Shown piece after piece: positions 22,909-31,394 of a stretch of DNA of 64,000 nt (position 1 is the stretch's first letter; every line of letters begins with the position of its first letter). The notes below the pieces were generated by a model. It ran no database searches. It saw nothing but the letters and a program-made list of their open reading frames with translations, and was not told the origin of the DNA. Location: positions 1-64,000 of the forward strand of contig CAVPBI010000010.1 of NCBI GenBank assembly GCA_963701735.1, in the 5' to 3' direction. A program made the position numbers and the translations under genes. The stretch comes from CAWABB01 sp963701735. GTDB lineage: Bacteria; Bacteroidota; Ignavibacteria; UBA10030; UBA6906.

Positions 22909-23805
22909 ATGAACCGGTTCGCCCATCGCGCGTTCATCGCCTTCCTCGTGGTTCCCTCGTTCGTGATCCTCGTGGCGGTGGTGTTCTATCCGTTCGTGTA
23001 CAATGTTGTGATCTCGTTCTCGAACATGAGCCTGCGGCATATCCGGGACTGGTCCATCATCGGCTTCCAGCAGTACTACAAGGTGTTCTTCGAGCCGACG
23101 CAGCCCGATTTCTACGTCGTGTTCCTGAAGACGATCATCTGGACCGCCGTCAACGTGATCTTTCATGTGGGCCTCGGCGTGATGCTCGCGCTGCTGCTCA
23201 ACCAGCGCGACATCAAGGGACGACCGTTGTTCCGGACGCTGCTGATCCTCCCCTGGGCGATTCCGCAGTATATCGTCGCCCTTACCTGGCGCGGCATGTT
23301 CAACGCGGAATACGGCTCGATCAACCTGATCATCACGAAGTACCTGAACCTCCCGGCGGTGGAGTGGCTGAAGAGCCCGACCGAGGCGTTCCTCGCCTGC
23401 ATCCTCACGAATGTCTGGCTCGGGTTCCCCTTCATGATGGTCATCGCGCTGGGTGCGCTCCAGAGCATCCCGCACGAGCTCTACGAGGCGGCCAACATCG
23501 ACGGCGCTTCATGGTGGCACAAGCTGCGGCACATCACCCTCCCGCTGATCCGGCCCGTGATGATTCCGGCCATCACGCTCGGCACGGTCTGGACATTCAA
23601 CGCGCTGAATATCGTCTGGCTGGTGAGCAATGCGGGCGAGCCCTCCGACCAGACCCACATTCTGGTCTCGTTCGTGTACAAGGCCGCATTCAACCTCTAC
23701 CGTTACGGCTACGCCGCCGCGCTCTCGATGGTGATCTTCCTCCTGCTGCTGGCGTTCAGCCTGTTCTTCATGCGAAAGACCCGCGCGACGGAGGCGGCAT
23801 ACTGA
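22909..23805 (+). CDS. Sugar ABC transporter permease, MalF-like
   Basis: This is a 298-residue inner-membrane protein with about six transmembrane helices. The EAA loop that docks the ATPase is clear: EAANIDGASWWHKLRHITLP near residue 195. The first helix is FIAFLVVPSFVILVAVVFYPFVYNV. It lacks the long extra periplasmic domain of enteric MalF, as is usual for CUT1 permeases outside enterics. It lies 31 bases after the binding protein and just before its MalG partner. The substrate is inferred from context as malto-oligosaccharide. Confidence 0.88.
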   Translation: MNRFAHRAFIAFLVVPSFVILVAVVFYPFVYNVVISFSNMSLRHIRDWSIIGFQQYYKVFFEPTQPDFYVVFLKTIIWTAVNVIFHVGLGVMLALLLNQRDIKGRPLFRTLLILPWAIPQYIVALTWRGMFNAEYGSINLIITKYLNLPAVEWLKSPTEAFLACILTNVWLGFPFMMVIALGALQSIPHELYEAANIDGASWWHKLRHITLPLIRPVMIPAITLGTVWTFNALNIVWLVSNAGEPSDQTHILVSFVYKAAFNLYRYGYAAALSMVIFLLLLAFSLFFMRKTRATEAAY

Positions 23806-23855
23806 TGGGACACTCAGCGAGCTGCATGCGTATGAACGGGAAGGGGGAGGACGCG

Positions 23856-24689
23856 ATGATATCGAAGACAACGCTTCGCCGCGCGGGCACGTACGCCGTG
23901 CTGCTGATCTTCACCGCCATCGCGGTCTATCCGATCCTGCAGGTCCTGACCATCTCGCTCCGGCCGTCGGACAAGCTTCTCTCGACGTCGCTCGAGATTA
24001 TTCCGGAGAACGCGACGCTGGACAACTACGTCTCCCTCTTCCGGGACCGCCCGTTTCTTCGCTGGATGTGGAACAGCACGTTCGTGTCGTTCGTCGTGAC
24101 CGCGACGGGCGTGGCGCTTGCGTCGATGACGGGCTACGCGTTCTCGCGATTCCAGTTCATCGGGAAGAAGATCGGACTGCTGAGCCTGCTGACGACCCAG
24201 ATGTTTCCCGCCACCATGCTGCTCCTCCCGCTGTATATCATGCTCATCAAGCTCGGGCTGATCAACACGTACCTTGGCGTGATGGTCATTTACGCGGCGA
24301 CGGCCCTTCCTTTTACCATCTGGACGATGAAGGGGTATTACGACACGATTCCGTACAGTCTGGAAGAGGCGGCGCGGATCGACGGCTGCAATCAGTTCCA
24401 GGCGTTCGGGCGCGTGATCCTCCCCCTGGCCGCGCCCGCGCTGGTGATCACCGCGCTGTTCGCCTTCATGACCGCGTGGTCCGAGTACCTGGTGGCCGCT
24501 CAGATTCTGCAGGACTCCGACCTCTGGACGCTTCCGCTCGGGTTGAAATCGTTCGAATCGAACATGTCCACGGAATGGGGGCTCTACGGCGCGGCGTCCC
24601 TGATCGTGACGATCCCCGTCGTCGTGCTCTTCCTGATGCTGAGCAAGTACCTTGTGTCGGGCTTAACGCTGGGAAGTGTGAAGGGATAG
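23856..24689 (+). CDS. Sugar ABC transporter permease, MalG-like
   Basis: This is a 277-residue permease whose EAA loop reads EEAARIDGCNQFQAFGRVILP. Helices include YAVLLIFTAIAVYPILQVLTISL and the C-terminal ASLIVTIPVVVLFLMLSKYLV-type pair, ending in VSGLTLGSVKG, a hallmark of MalG-type subunits. The ATG at 23856 is preferred because GGGGGAGG sits 5 bases upstream and the product then begins like family members; an in-frame ATG at 23805 overlaps the malF stop and would add 17 residues. It completes the importer with the upstream genes. Confidence 0.88.
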   Translation: MISKTTLRRAGTYAVLLIFTAIAVYPILQVLTISLRPSDKLLSTSLEIIPENATLDNYVSLFRDRPFLRWMWNSTFVSFVVTATGVALASMTGYAFSRFQFIGKKIGLLSLLTTQMFPATMLLLPLYIMLIKLGLINTYLGVMVIYAATALPFTIWTMKGYYDTIPYSLEEAARIDGCNQFQAFGRVILPLAAPALVITALFAFMTAWSEYLVAAQILQDSDLWTLPLGLKSFESNMSTEWGLYGAASLIVTIPVVVLFLMLSKYLVSGLTLGSVKG

Positions 24690-24694
24690 GAAGG

Positions 24695-25978
24695 TCAGTG
24701 GCCTCCCGAGCCGCCAGGGGTCGCCGCGCGTGCTGTCCCGCTGTCGCGCACGAGAAGCCAGAGCAGGGACGAGGCTGCAAGCGTGGCGCCGCAGATCAGG
24801 AAGATGATCGCCTTGTCCGGTGCGTCCTGAATGACCCTCCCGAGCACCAGGCTCACGAAGAGCTGTGGCAGGACCACCGACAGGTTGAATATCCCCATGT
24901 AGAATCCCATCCTCCCGCGATCCACCTGCTCGCTCATGATCGCGAAGGGGAGGCTCACAATCGCGCCCCAGCCGATTCCGACCACCGCCATCAGGGCGAA
25001 CAGAGCCATGGGGGTGCTCACCAGCATGGCGATCGCGAAGTAGCCCGCCGCCATGATTCCCACGCTGATCAGGTGCGTCTTTACCCTCCCGATCCGCTCT
25101 GCGATCGGCTCGAGGACGAATGCCGGCAGCAGAAAGCCGACCGTGTTGAGCACCGCAAACGCGATCGCGATGATCTGTCCGCTCTGGGCCGATGCGTCCG
25201 CCGCCGCCGTCCCCTCGGGAATCAGCTTCTGCTGAATGAACGCGATGATGTAGACGAACATGGTCTGGACGCCGATCCACGAAAATCCGTGGGCAATGAA
25301 TATCCTCCAGAGCTGCGGCCAGTTCGTGCTGCGGCGCGTGCCGCTCTCCGCGGTTGTTGCCTCCAGGTCGCGCGGCTCGGTCACGAAGAACGTGGGGACG
25401 ACGGAGAACAGGAAGACGATCACCACCCCCGCCGCGATGAGGGTGAAGTTTCCGAAGCTCGCGCCAATGACGTACGCCATCACTCCCCAGAACCCGGAGA
25501 TGGTCTGCATCCAGGTGTACCCCTTCGTCCTGGGATTCCCGTCGGGCGTGACGTCGGCGATGATCGACCGCGTTGGATTGAAGCTGATGTTGATGGAGAG
25601 ATCCAGCGTGAGGGCGATGGCCACTGCCACCACGAGCAGGTTGCCGACGCCGAGTGCGTCGTTGATCGCGTCGATCCGCGGAAGCAGGAAGAGCATCAGG
25701 GCCGCGAGCGCGCCGCCGACAAGAATGAACGGGCGGCGGCGGCCACCCCAGAACCACACCCGGTCGCTGATCAGCCCGATGACCACCTGTCCGATGATCC
25801 CGGCCAGCGGTCCGGCGGCCCACACCAGGCCGATCTCGTGGATGTCCAGATGGTATTGCGTGCTCAGCAGCCAGCTCAGGGCCGAGATCTGCACCGAAAG
25901 CGCGAACCCCATGGCGGTGGCGGGAAGGCTGATGATGACATGGAAGAGGTTGGTGAGCTTCTGCTGCATCGCCAGCAT
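24695..25978 (-). CDS. MFS sugar transporter, SLC45/GPH-like (maltose/sucrose type)
   Basis: This is a 12-helix major facilitator. The opening (FHVIISLPATAMGFALSVQISALSW) and the cytoplasmic loop VWFWGGRRRPFILVGG, with RRRPF, are characteristic of SLC45/sucrose-maltose transporters. A second conserved stretch is NPTRSIIADVTP. The start at 25978 is chosen because AGGAG lies 8 bases upstream; an in-frame ATG at 26017 is weaker. It is convergent with the ABC importer, so the locus has two sugar uptake routes. The substrate (maltose, maltodextrin or sucrose) is inferred from context. Confidence 0.83.
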   Translation of the reverse strand: MLAMQQKLTNLFHVIISLPATAMGFALSVQISALSWLLSTQYHLDIHEIGLVWAAGPLAGIIGQVVIGLISDRVWFWGGRRRPFILVGGALAALMLFLLPRIDAINDALGVGNLLVVAVAIALTLDLSINISFNPTRSIIADVTPDGNPRTKGYTWMQTISGFWGVMAYVIGASFGNFTLIAAGVVIVFLFSVVPTFFVTEPRDLEATTAESGTRRSTNWPQLWRIFIAHGFSWIGVQTMFVYIIAFIQQKLIPEGTAAADASAQSGQIIAIAFAVLNTVGFLLPAFVLEPIAERIGRVKTHLISVGIMAAGYFAIAMLVSTPMALFALMAVVGIGWGAIVSLPFAIMSEQVDRGRMGFYMGIFNLSVVLPQLFVSLVLGRVIQDAPDKAIIFLICGATLAASSLLWLLVRDSGTARAATPGGSGGH

Positions 25979-26085
25979 GCTGGTTTCTCCTGTGTGCCTG
26001 CGGTTGACTGCTGTCATTGCCGGTCTCCGGCCATGACCGTATCATGAATGTCTGCGCCGGCTCCGGAGGTCCGGCCGACGCGGTT

Positions 26086-27315
26086 CTACTCCGGTGACCC
26101 CGCGAAGAACTGAAGTGCGGCCGGAATTCTGGACTGCCAGTGCGTCCAGTTGTGTCCCTGCGGATTCTCGGTATACGTCACCTCGCGTCCCTGGCTTCTC
26201 AAGAGATCACGCATCTTCGGCGCCTCCTCCCGGGCATCGTAGAACGTCCCTGTGTCGATCCAGAACCGCCCGTCCCGCGCCGGAGTCTTCCGTACCATGT
26301 CGAGGATCTTCTCGTCCTGCAACCAGTAGGACGGCGACTGAATCAGGGCCACGCCGAACACCTCCGGATGTCGCCAGACGGCATATGTCGCTGTGAGCCC
26401 GCCGAGTGACGTGCCCAGGATCGCGGTCTTCGCAGGCGTGCGTGCGACATCGTAGCGCGCGGCGACGAATGGCACGAGCTCTTCGACCATTGCCTGCACG
26501 AAGCGGTCGTTCAGCGCGTAGTCCTCCTGCCGCTTGTTCGAGGCCGGGTCGAGTGGATTCGTCCGCGGATCGAAGAAAACGACGAGAAGGGGGCGCAGGC
26601 GACGCTCCGCCAGCAGATTGTCGAGCGCCTGATGCATCCGTGCGAACGAGAGGTACTCTCCGCCGTCGAGCACATACAACACCGGGAGAGGACCCGGACC
26701 TGGCTCGCGAGGCGTGTACACGAAGAGAGGATGGGCGCGCCCAAGCAGCCGGCTGCTGAATGAGAGCGTGTCGATCGTTCCCCGGCTGACGCCGGCCCTC
26801 GAGACCGCGAATGAGTCGGGGAGATACCCGGGCATTCTGAGATCGGAATTCTCGCCGTACCCTCCGGATGCCGTCCGCGGGTTGAGGGGATCGAGCGTCC
26901 AGGCGGAATCGGCGATGAGCTTGTACTCAACCCTCGCATTGCGGCGGGAACGGGAGTTCCCTGAAGAACATCGTCGTGCCCGGAACCCGTGTCAGCGTGT
27001 CCGCCTCCGGATTCCACCGGTTGAACTCTCCTGCGACTCTGACCCGACCCGCACGTCCGAAATACAGGAAGATGGCGGAGAAGTCGTCCGTCACCGGCGC
27101 TCCGAGCGAGTCGGCCATCCTGGCGAACGCATCCACGGCACGTGTGCGCCGTGCCGGATCGGTTTCAGATGCAAGCAGGCCGTTCAGGCGGCGATACTCC
27201 CGCAGGAGCGTGGCCCGGTCAAGCCTCAGGAGGCTGTGCTGTCCCGAGCAGGATAGGTATGCAGACAGGCCGAAGACAATCAGTCCGGCGAGCGCGGACC
27301 CTATCAGGAACCGCA
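26086..27315 (-). CDS. Esterase-D-type alpha/beta hydrolase with N-terminal CBM48-like domain (frame broken near 26933)
   Basis: A signal-anchor or lipoprotein-like start (LAGLIVFGLSAYLSCSG) is followed by helices and a carbohydrate-binding E-set (FGRAGRVRVAGEFNRWNP...). The frame breaks at a GGG run near 26933; removing one G joins FPPQCE to VEYKLIADSAWTLDPLNPR, completing the CBM48-like fold. The hydrolase follows: PLPVLYVLDGGEYL, DRFVQAMVEELVPFVAARYDV, the nucleophile elbow GTSLGG (Ser) and a GHNWTHW segment with the catalytic His. The family includes enterochelin and feruloyl/acetyl-xylan esterases. Together with the amylases this suggests hydrolysis of ester groups on a polysaccharide, but the substrate is not shown. 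The joined length is about 409 residues. Confidence 0.78.
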
Positions 27316-27360
27316 TTTGATTCTGGCCACGGGCGCGATTATCTTGGAACATCTGGCGGA

Positions 27361-27579
27361 TCAATAGTGGAGGAGAATGGGGAGGAGGATGTACGCAGAA
27401 CTTACCCCTGCGAGTATCAGACCCACCATCGATCCTACCGCCCAGAAAAACATCTTCAGATCCCCGTCCTTCTCGGATGCGACCCGCAGTGCCTTTCTGA
27501 GGCAGAGGACGGTCACGACCAGGCCCAGCACGCTGAGTGTGCCGAAGACGATCGTCAGGAGGAGGTCGAGTTTGGCCAT
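27361..27579 (-). CDS. Small two-helix membrane protein, function unknown
   Basis: This is a 72-residue protein with two hydrophobic segments (LLLTIVFGTLSVLGLVVTVLCL and MFFWAVGSMVGLILAGVSSAYILLPILL) joined by a charged loop (RKALRVASEKDGDLK). The start MAKLDLL at 27579 is chosen over a longer upstream frame because the extra residues are not hydrophobic and would overlap the divergent gene. It is on the same strand as the esterase, 45 bases upstream of it. I do not recognise a family. Confidence 0.55.
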   Translation of the reverse strand: MAKLDLLLTIVFGTLSVLGLVVTVLCLRKALRVASEKDGDLKMFFWAVGSMVGLILAGVSSAYILLPILLHY

Positions 27580-27623
27580 TGGGATGGTGCACCGGGCCCC
27601 GAAATATACGAAGAAACAGCCGC

Positions 27624-28568
27624 ATGGCCAAGAGACACCCATCATTGGCGCCGCTCTCGAGGGACCACCATCACGGCCTGTCGCTTGCCCTCAAGCTCCG
27701 GCAGGGCCCGAAGGCCCTTCTGGCGGATGGCTGGACGCATGATCCCGTTCGCCAGGCCCGCCGGGTTCTCCGGTTTGCCGGGGAGGAGCTGGCCCCGCAC
27801 TTTGCCGCGGAAGAGGAGGCTCTCTTTCCGTTTGTTCGATCGCGGCTTTTCGAGTTGGGCCCGCTTCTCGAGCGGCTGATCGGGGAGCACCGCCTGATGG
27901 AGGCGATGCTTGCGCAGCTTGCGAGCGTCGAAGGTCCGCCGCCGCCCGGACTGCTGGAACAGATCGGCGGGCAGCTGGAGAACCATATCAGGGCCGAGGA
28001 ACGGGAGCTCTTTCCCGCGTGCGAGAGCCTCGGGATCGATCTTGATGCCATCGGGCACCCCATTGTCGCCGTCCGCGACCGGGAGATGAAGCGGCGGCAT
28101 CGGGCTCTCTATGCAGAAGCCAGCGTGGTCATCAATGCGCAGACGCGGGCGATCTTCGATGCGCTCCTGGACCTCGACCGGTACGGATCATGGTGGCCGA
28201 ATACCGTGGTCTTCATCCCGACCGGCGCCGAGCGCCGGGTGGAGGGGGCGGCCGTGGACGTCACGGTCCACGGACGGTCCGTCGCGCTGACCATCTCCGA
28301 GATTCAACAGGATCGATTCATCGAGTTGACCACGCTTCCCGGGGACTCGCACGGAACGATGCGATGGGAAGTGACCGACGCCAGGGGCGGCAGGCTGGTC
28401 CGGTGGGAGCTCAACATCGACTGGGACAGGACGCCGCTGATGGACGTCCATCTCGACCTGGCACAGGCAGCGCATGAGGCGCTCGGTGCGCTATCGGCCC
28501 GCGTGTCCACCACGCCCGGCCCCGGCACGACCTCATCGGAGCGACCAACCTCAACGAGCGAATCATGA
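27624..28568 (+). CDS. Hemerythrin HHE domain fused to an SRPBCC (START-like) domain
   Basis: Residues 1-150 form a hemerythrin-like four-helix bundle with suitably spaced metal ligands: RDHHHGLSLAL, APHFAAEEEALFPF, GEHRLMEAML, ENHIRAEERELFP. Residues 155-300 are an SRPBCC/polyketide-cyclase-like domain beginning EASVVINAQTRAIFDALLDLDRYGSWWP, the usual helix-grip opening, with strands through MRWEVTDARGGRLVRWELN. HHE proteins bind a di-iron centre and sense or carry oxygen or NO, or repair iron clusters; SRPBCC folds bind hydrophobic ligands. The combination in one chain is unusual in my experience. The tail (TTPGPGTTSSERPTSTSES) is low complexity. The stop overlaps the yjbQ start (ATGA), so the two are translationally coupled. 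Confidence 0.82.
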   Translation: MAKRHPSLAPLSRDHHHGLSLALKLRQGPKALLADGWTHDPVRQARRVLRFAGEELAPHFAAEEEALFPFVRSRLFELGPLLERLIGEHRLMEAMLAQLASVEGPPPPGLLEQIGGQLENHIRAEERELFPACESLGIDLDAIGHPIVAVRDREMKRRHRALYAEASVVINAQTRAIFDALLDLDRYGSWWPNTVVFIPTGAERRVEGAAVDVTVHGRSVALTISEIQQDRFIELTTLPGDSHGTMRWEVTDARGGRLVRWELNIDWDRTPLMDVHLDLAQAAHEALGALSARVSTTPGPGTTSSERPTSTSES

Positions 28569-28978
28569 AGACAGCGACCGACTATTTCTGGTTCAATACA
28601 TCGCGCCAGCGCGAATACATCAACATCACGCAGAAGGTGGCCGACGTCGTCGCGCGCAGCGGCATCACGGAGGGGATGGTGCTCGTCTCGGCGATGCACA
28701 TCACGGCAGGCGTGTATGTCAACGATGCCGAGGACGGCCTGATCGCGGACATCGACGAGTGGCTGGAGCGCCTGGCGCCTTTTCAGGAGGACTACCGGCA
28801 CCATCGGACCGGCGAGTCCAACGGCGACGCGCACCTGAAGAGCCTTCTCGTGCATCACGAAGTGATCGTGCCCATCACGGGCGGGAAGCTGGATCTGGGT
28901 CCCTGGCAGCAGGTGTACTACGCCGAATTCGATGGCCGGCGGCGGAAGCGGGTCGTCGTCAAGGCCATGGGCGATTGA
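28565..28978 (+). CDS. yjbQ: YjbQ/UPF0047 family protein
   Basis: This 137-residue protein has the full family signature: MHITAGVYVNDAED, then YRHHRTGESNGDAHLKSLL, then GPWQQVYYAEFDGRRRKRVVV. The conserved His residues form a small active site; some members have weak thiamine-phosphate synthase activity, and the physiological role is unsettled. The length is normal. It overlaps the end of the hemerythrin-SRPBCC gene by 4 bases. Confidence 0.92.
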   Translation: MKTATDYFWFNTSRQREYINITQKVADVVARSGITEGMVLVSAMHITAGVYVNDAEDGLIADIDEWLERLAPFQEDYRHHRTGESNGDAHLKSLLVHHEVIVPITGGKLDLGPWQQVYYAEFDGRRRKRVVVKAMGD

Positions 28979-29053
28979 TCCGTTGCATCTCTGGGCTCAC
29001 TTCTGTAGATTTCTTCAGGTTTCTTGCCTATCCACATCCACCCGGATATTTCC

Positions 29054-30427
29054 ATGAAGGGTATCCTCGCGCTGCTGGCATGCAGTCTGCTGACGATCGC
29101 TGCCGCGGCGGTCCTTCAGGCGCAGGTCGCCGCCCCGCGACAGCCCCTCAGGATCTCGGTCGATGTCGCCCGTTTTCGGGGCGGTGACGACAAGCATGCC
29201 TTCGTTGAGGTCTACTACTCGTTCCCCCGGAACTCGCTGACGTTCACAAAGGACAGTGCGGGCTACACTGCGGGCCTGGATATCACGCTGCGCGTCTTCC
29301 AGAAAGACTCGGTTGTCCTCGCGGACCGGTGGCTCGTGCCCCAGACGTCGGCGGAAGCCGTTGGCGATTCGCCCGTCGTGAATCTTGTCGGGCTGGCACA
29401 GGTTCAACTGATGCAGGGGGAGTACCTGTTCAGGGTCCTGGGCAGGGACAGGTTCGACGTTCAGCGTGTGGACAGCATCACCCTGCGCGTCCCCGTGCAG
29501 CCGGTCGCGCCCGGCGTCCCCGTGCTGAGCGATCTCGAATTCGCGTCTTCCGTACGGATGAATCCCCCCACCCAGAACCAGTTCTACAAGAACACCCTGG
29601 AGGTGGTGCCGAACGTCGGCGGCATCTACACCGAAGAACAACGCTGTTTCTACTACGCTGAAGCGTACAACCTGGTCAGGGGGAACGATAGCACCGATTA
29701 CGTGCTCAAGACCACCGTTTTTGACGCCGTGGGCCGTGAAGTGCTGTCGCGGGAGAAGCCCAAACGACGTCCCGGCGAATCGAGCGTGATTGTCGACCAG
29801 TTCAGCGTCAGCCGCCTCAAAACCGGAACGTACGCGCTCGTCCTCTCCCTTCTCGACACGAGCGGAAGATCCCTCGCCACCTCCGGCAAGAAGTTTTTCA
29901 TGTACAACAGCAAGCTCGGCGTCGACTCGTCGCTCCTGACGGCTTCGGCAGCCCTCCCGATGAACATCTATATGGCGATGGGGGAGACCGAGCTCGACCA
30001 GGAGTTCAGGTGGCTGCGCTACGAGGCGAACGACACCGAGCGATCCAACTTCGAGCAGTTGTCCGGGGCGGACGCCAAGCGGAAGTTCCTGTCGGACTTC
30101 TGGCGTGGCCGGCCGCCGGGACGCCGCGACGAGTACCTCGCCCGCGTGCTCGTCGCGAATCAGAGCATGAGGGCCGGAACGAAGGAAGGGTACCGCACGG
30201 ACCGCGGCCGGGTCCTCATTGTGTACGGGAATCCGGACGACGTCGACCGGCATCCGAATGAAATCGACAGCCGTCCGTACGAAATCTGGAGCTACAACAA
30301 CATTCAGGGCGGCGTGATCTTCGTGTTCGTGCAGCGGACCTCCGGGGGCGAGTACGAGCTGGTGCACTCGACGCACCGCAACGAGCTTCACGACGAAAAC
30401 TGGGACCGGGAAGGCATCACCCGGTAA
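29054..30427 (+). CDS. GWxTD-domain exported protein
   Basis: The signal peptide (ILALLACSLLTIAAAAVLQAQ) is followed by beta-rich modules (ISVDVARFRGG; VEVYYSFPRNSLTF; VLKTTVFDAVGREVLS) and a C-terminal GWxTD-type domain: ADAKRKFLSDFWRGRPP, then TDRGRVLIVYGNPDDVDRHP, then RPYEIWSYNN. Such proteins are frequent in Ignavibacteria, Bacteroidota and Acidobacteriota and have no established function. The start at ATG 29054 gives a clean signal peptide. It is followed 28 bases later by the lipid A acyltransferase-like gene. The 75 bases upstream show no convincing promoter. Confidence 0.85.
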   Translation: MKGILALLACSLLTIAAAAVLQAQVAAPRQPLRISVDVARFRGGDDKHAFVEVYYSFPRNSLTFTKDSAGYTAGLDITLRVFQKDSVVLADRWLVPQTSAEAVGDSPVVNLVGLAQVQLMQGEYLFRVLGRDRFDVQRVDSITLRVPVQPVAPGVPVLSDLEFASSVRMNPPTQNQFYKNTLEVVPNVGGIYTEEQRCFYYAEAYNLVRGNDSTDYVLKTTVFDAVGREVLSREKPKRRPGESSVIVDQFSVSRLKTGTYALVLSLLDTSGRSLATSGKKFFMYNSKLGVDSSLLTASAALPMNIYMAMGETELDQEFRWLRYEANDTERSNFEQLSGADAKRKFLSDFWRGRPPGRRDEYLARVLVANQSMRAGTKEGYRTDRGRVLIVYGNPDDVDRHPNEIDSRPYEIWSYNNIQGGVIFVFVQRTSGGEYELVHSTHRNELHDENWDREGITR

Positions 30428-30455
30428 GGGGCGACGCTCCCGGACCGCGTGCGCC

Positions 30456-31394
30456 ATGCGCCATATGGGCGAGTTCCTCGAGTATGTCGGGTATTCCTTC
30501 CTGAGGGCGATCGGCCGGGCCCTTCCGTACGAGTGGGCCGATGCGGTCGGGATGGCGATGGGGCGCTTCCTGTTCTCCGTCTTCGGCGTCCGCCGCCGCG
30601 TGAGCATGGACAACCTCCGCCACGCCTTTCCCGACAGGCCCGAGTCCGAGCTTCTCCGTATTGCCCGCGATGCGATGGGCAACTATGCGCGGACCATGAT
30701 GCTGTTCTTCTGGTCCAGCGCGCGCGACGCATCTGCGATCAATGCGCGCCTCCACTTTGTCAACGCGCACCACGCCAGTGACGCGGCCGCTCGTGGCCGC
30801 GGGCTGATCATCCTTTCCGGTCACTTCGGTGCGTGGGAGCTGTTCCCCAACGCCTTTGCCACCCAGCTGAACCTCCCGATGACGATCATCGTGCATAGCC
30901 AGAGGAACGCACGGGTGGATGCGGTCATTGTCAGGGATCGCAACCGGTTCGGGAACCGCATCGTGACCATGGAGCAGGCTCCGCGGGAGGTGATCGCGGC
31001 GTTGCGGAACGGGGGAACCCTCGGGCTCCTGGGCGACCAGAGCGGCCCGAAGGAATCGCTGTTCGTTGATTTCTTCGGCAGGCCATGCGCGACGTACCGC
31101 GGACCCGCTGTGTTTTCCCTGCGTCAGGACTCCCCGATTGTCATGCCCATGATGGTCCGCCGCCCGGACCGGGGATACGATATCGTCATCGAGCCGATCG
31201 ATTCGTCGGACCTTTCGGGGTCGACCGAGGCAAACATCCAGATCCTGACCGAACGGCATACGGCGCTCCTCGAGCGATACATCAGGTCCTACCCCGACCA
31301 GTGGCTCTGGGCGCACAAGCGCTGGAAGCACACCGAGTATTTCCTGCGCCAGCAGCGCTCCTCCCGGCCACAAGCCGATGCGCGCACGTCGTGA
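30456..31394 (+). CDS. Lipid A biosynthesis acyltransferase (LpxL/HtrB family)
   Basis: This 312-residue protein has an N-terminal membrane helix and the HTRB opening (SMDNLRHAFPDRPESELLRIA). The acyltransferase motif HFGAWE near residue 122 holds the His/Glu pair of the HxxxxE site, and LGLLGDQSGPKESLFVDFFG matches the second conserved block. Family members transfer a secondary acyl chain onto lipid A at the inner membrane. The last bases overlap the GTG start of the glycosyltransferase, so the envelope genes are coupled. Confidence 0.88.
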   Translation: MRHMGEFLEYVGYSFLRAIGRALPYEWADAVGMAMGRFLFSVFGVRRRVSMDNLRHAFPDRPESELLRIARDAMGNYARTMMLFFWSSARDASAINARLHFVNAHHASDAAARGRGLIILSGHFGAWELFPNAFATQLNLPMTIIVHSQRNARVDAVIVRDRNRFGNRIVTMEQAPREVIAALRNGGTLGLLGDQSGPKESLFVDFFGRPCATYRGPAVFSLRQDSPIVMPMMVRRPDRGYDIVIEPIDSSDLSGSTEANIQILTERHTALLERYIRSYPDQWLWAHKRWKHTEYFLRQQRSSRPQADARTS

